NCBI RefSeq assembly: GCF_004310665.1
Contig: NZ_SIXF01000001.1
Span: forward strand, 532,421 to 596,420
DNA length: 64,000 nt
Source: Pedobacter kyonggii
GTDB taxonomy: Bacteria > Bacteroidota > Bacteroidia > Sphingobacteriales > Sphingobacteriaceae
Direction of reading: 5' to 3'
The notes under the pieces were generated by a model that saw nothing but the letters and a program-made list of their open reading frames with translations, was not told the DNA's origin and did not search any database. Numbering within the stretch: position 1 is the first letter of the stretch; each line of letters opens with the position of its first letter. Below, one piece after another: positions 63,598 to 64,000 of the stretch. The position numbers and the translations under genes are program-made.

Positions 63598-63656
63598 GAG
63601 GATGGTATTTAAATGTTTATTGCAATTCTATCCCGTTTGATTAAGGAAAGAATATA

Positions 63657-63692
63657 AGACCAGGCATTAGATAGATATCTGTGGCCTGGTCT
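63657..63692 (-). terminator. Hairpin between tssD and the effector genes
   Basis: AGACCAGGC and GCCTGGTCT pair exactly with 18 bases between, just 8 bases after the tssD stop. There is no strong T-run. It may attenuate or protect the end of the abundant tssD message. Confidence 0.55.
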
Positions 63693-63700
63693 GCTGAAAT

Positions 63701-64000
63701 TTAAGCTTTAGGCCAATCGTTTTCATGTTCTGCGTTGCCCAGCTTTAGCTTACGGGCCGATACCACAAAACTTAATGTCATGGGTGTATTGTCGTTTACC
63801 GCAATACCCTCGTTATACTGGATGATATAACCATCCTCGAAAGACAGTTCTTTCATTTTAGCATCTTCTTCGCCTTTCTTGAAAACCAATGTCCCTGAAA
63901 GCGGCTTGTACTGGTTGTTTACCATTGATTCGATCACAGAAGTATCTTCGGTTGATTCGATTTCGATATGGATGGTACCACCATAAACACCTGACGATGG
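63701..64000 (-). CDS. tssD: TssD (Hcp-like) type VI tube protein, 5' end outside window
   Basis: The frame is open to the window edge (first codon CCA at 64000), so the gene starts beyond it. The visible 99 residues have VYGGTIHIEIESTEDTSVIE, QYKPLSGTLVFKKG, LSFEDGYIIQYNEGI and TMTLSFVVSARKLKL, the Bacteroidota TssD pattern. This forms the inner tube ring. Its place just before an immunity/amidase pair and vgrG marks the island as an effector locus. The sheath and baseplate genes are not seen. Confidence 0.9.
   Translation of the reverse strand, partial: PSSGVYGGTIHIEIESTEDTSVIESMVNNQYKPLSGTLVFKKGEEDAKMKELSFEDGYIIQYNEGIAVNDNTPMTLSFVVSARKLKLGNAEHENDWPKA

Overview
The window is AT-rich and densely coded. 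It suggests a member of the Bacteroidota, most likely a Sphingobacteriaceae (Pedobacter-like) bacterium. The evidence is a SusC-style TonB receptor with an N-terminal carboxypeptidase-like domain, Bacteroidota -7 boxes (TAnnTTTG) next to start codons, a SAM-II type leader before metK, a type VI tube protein and VgrG of the Bacteroidota kind, and many families of short dispersed palindromes between genes. No tRNA, rRNA, transposase, integrase or CRISPR array was seen.

Layout. 1-7.9 kb: a membrane cluster (DUF5684-like, DUF2752, RDD, SpoIIM-like, polytopic protein, DUF4129, DUF4350, MoxR ATPase, DUF58). 8-11 kb: nucleoid-associated protein, a GNAT/MarR pair under a perfect 26-bp palindrome, and a TlpA-like thioredoxin. 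11-13.7 kb: a small His/Cys-rich exported protein and a TonB-dependent receptor, perhaps for a metal. 14-16.6 kb: DoxX, aldo/keto reductase and Old Yellow Enzyme. 16.9-19.8 kb: a YtrA-type GntR regulator with its ABC transporter. 20-37 kb: mostly housekeeping genes (hydrolase, M90 peptidase, OmpA, ABC exporter, rarA, MFS, hisS, SUI1, lipid kinase, metK) separated by repeat-filled gaps. 37.3-41.7 kb: a C39-peptidase ABC exporter, an HlyD adaptor and a double-glycine leader peptide, with an orphan ExbD behind. 42-48.4 kb: Cu/Zn superoxide dismutase, EamA exporter, quinone/monooxygenase pair with a LysR regulator, and a large multi-PAS histidine kinase. 48.6-53.1 kb: hutU-hutH with a divergent LysR regulator. 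53.2-64 kb: a type VI secretion effector island read toward the left: tssD (cut by the window edge), a lipoprotein that is the likely immunity partner, a Tae4-like amidase, VgrG, a TPR protein in the place of an effector adaptor, a 1543-residue Rhs protein ending in a predicted PD-(D/E)XK nuclease, and a decayed, frameshifted stretch where its immunity gene should be.

The two antagonism-related regions are the most interesting: the peptide export cassette, whose small product is uncharacterised and has no visible immunity gene, and the type VI island, with a complete amidase/immunity pair and an Rhs nuclease followed by an apparently damaged immunity locus. The riboswitch before metK and the hairpin repeats at 24.4 and 36.9 kb are the main RNA-level signals. 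All functional calls come from reading motifs and gene order; no database search was run.
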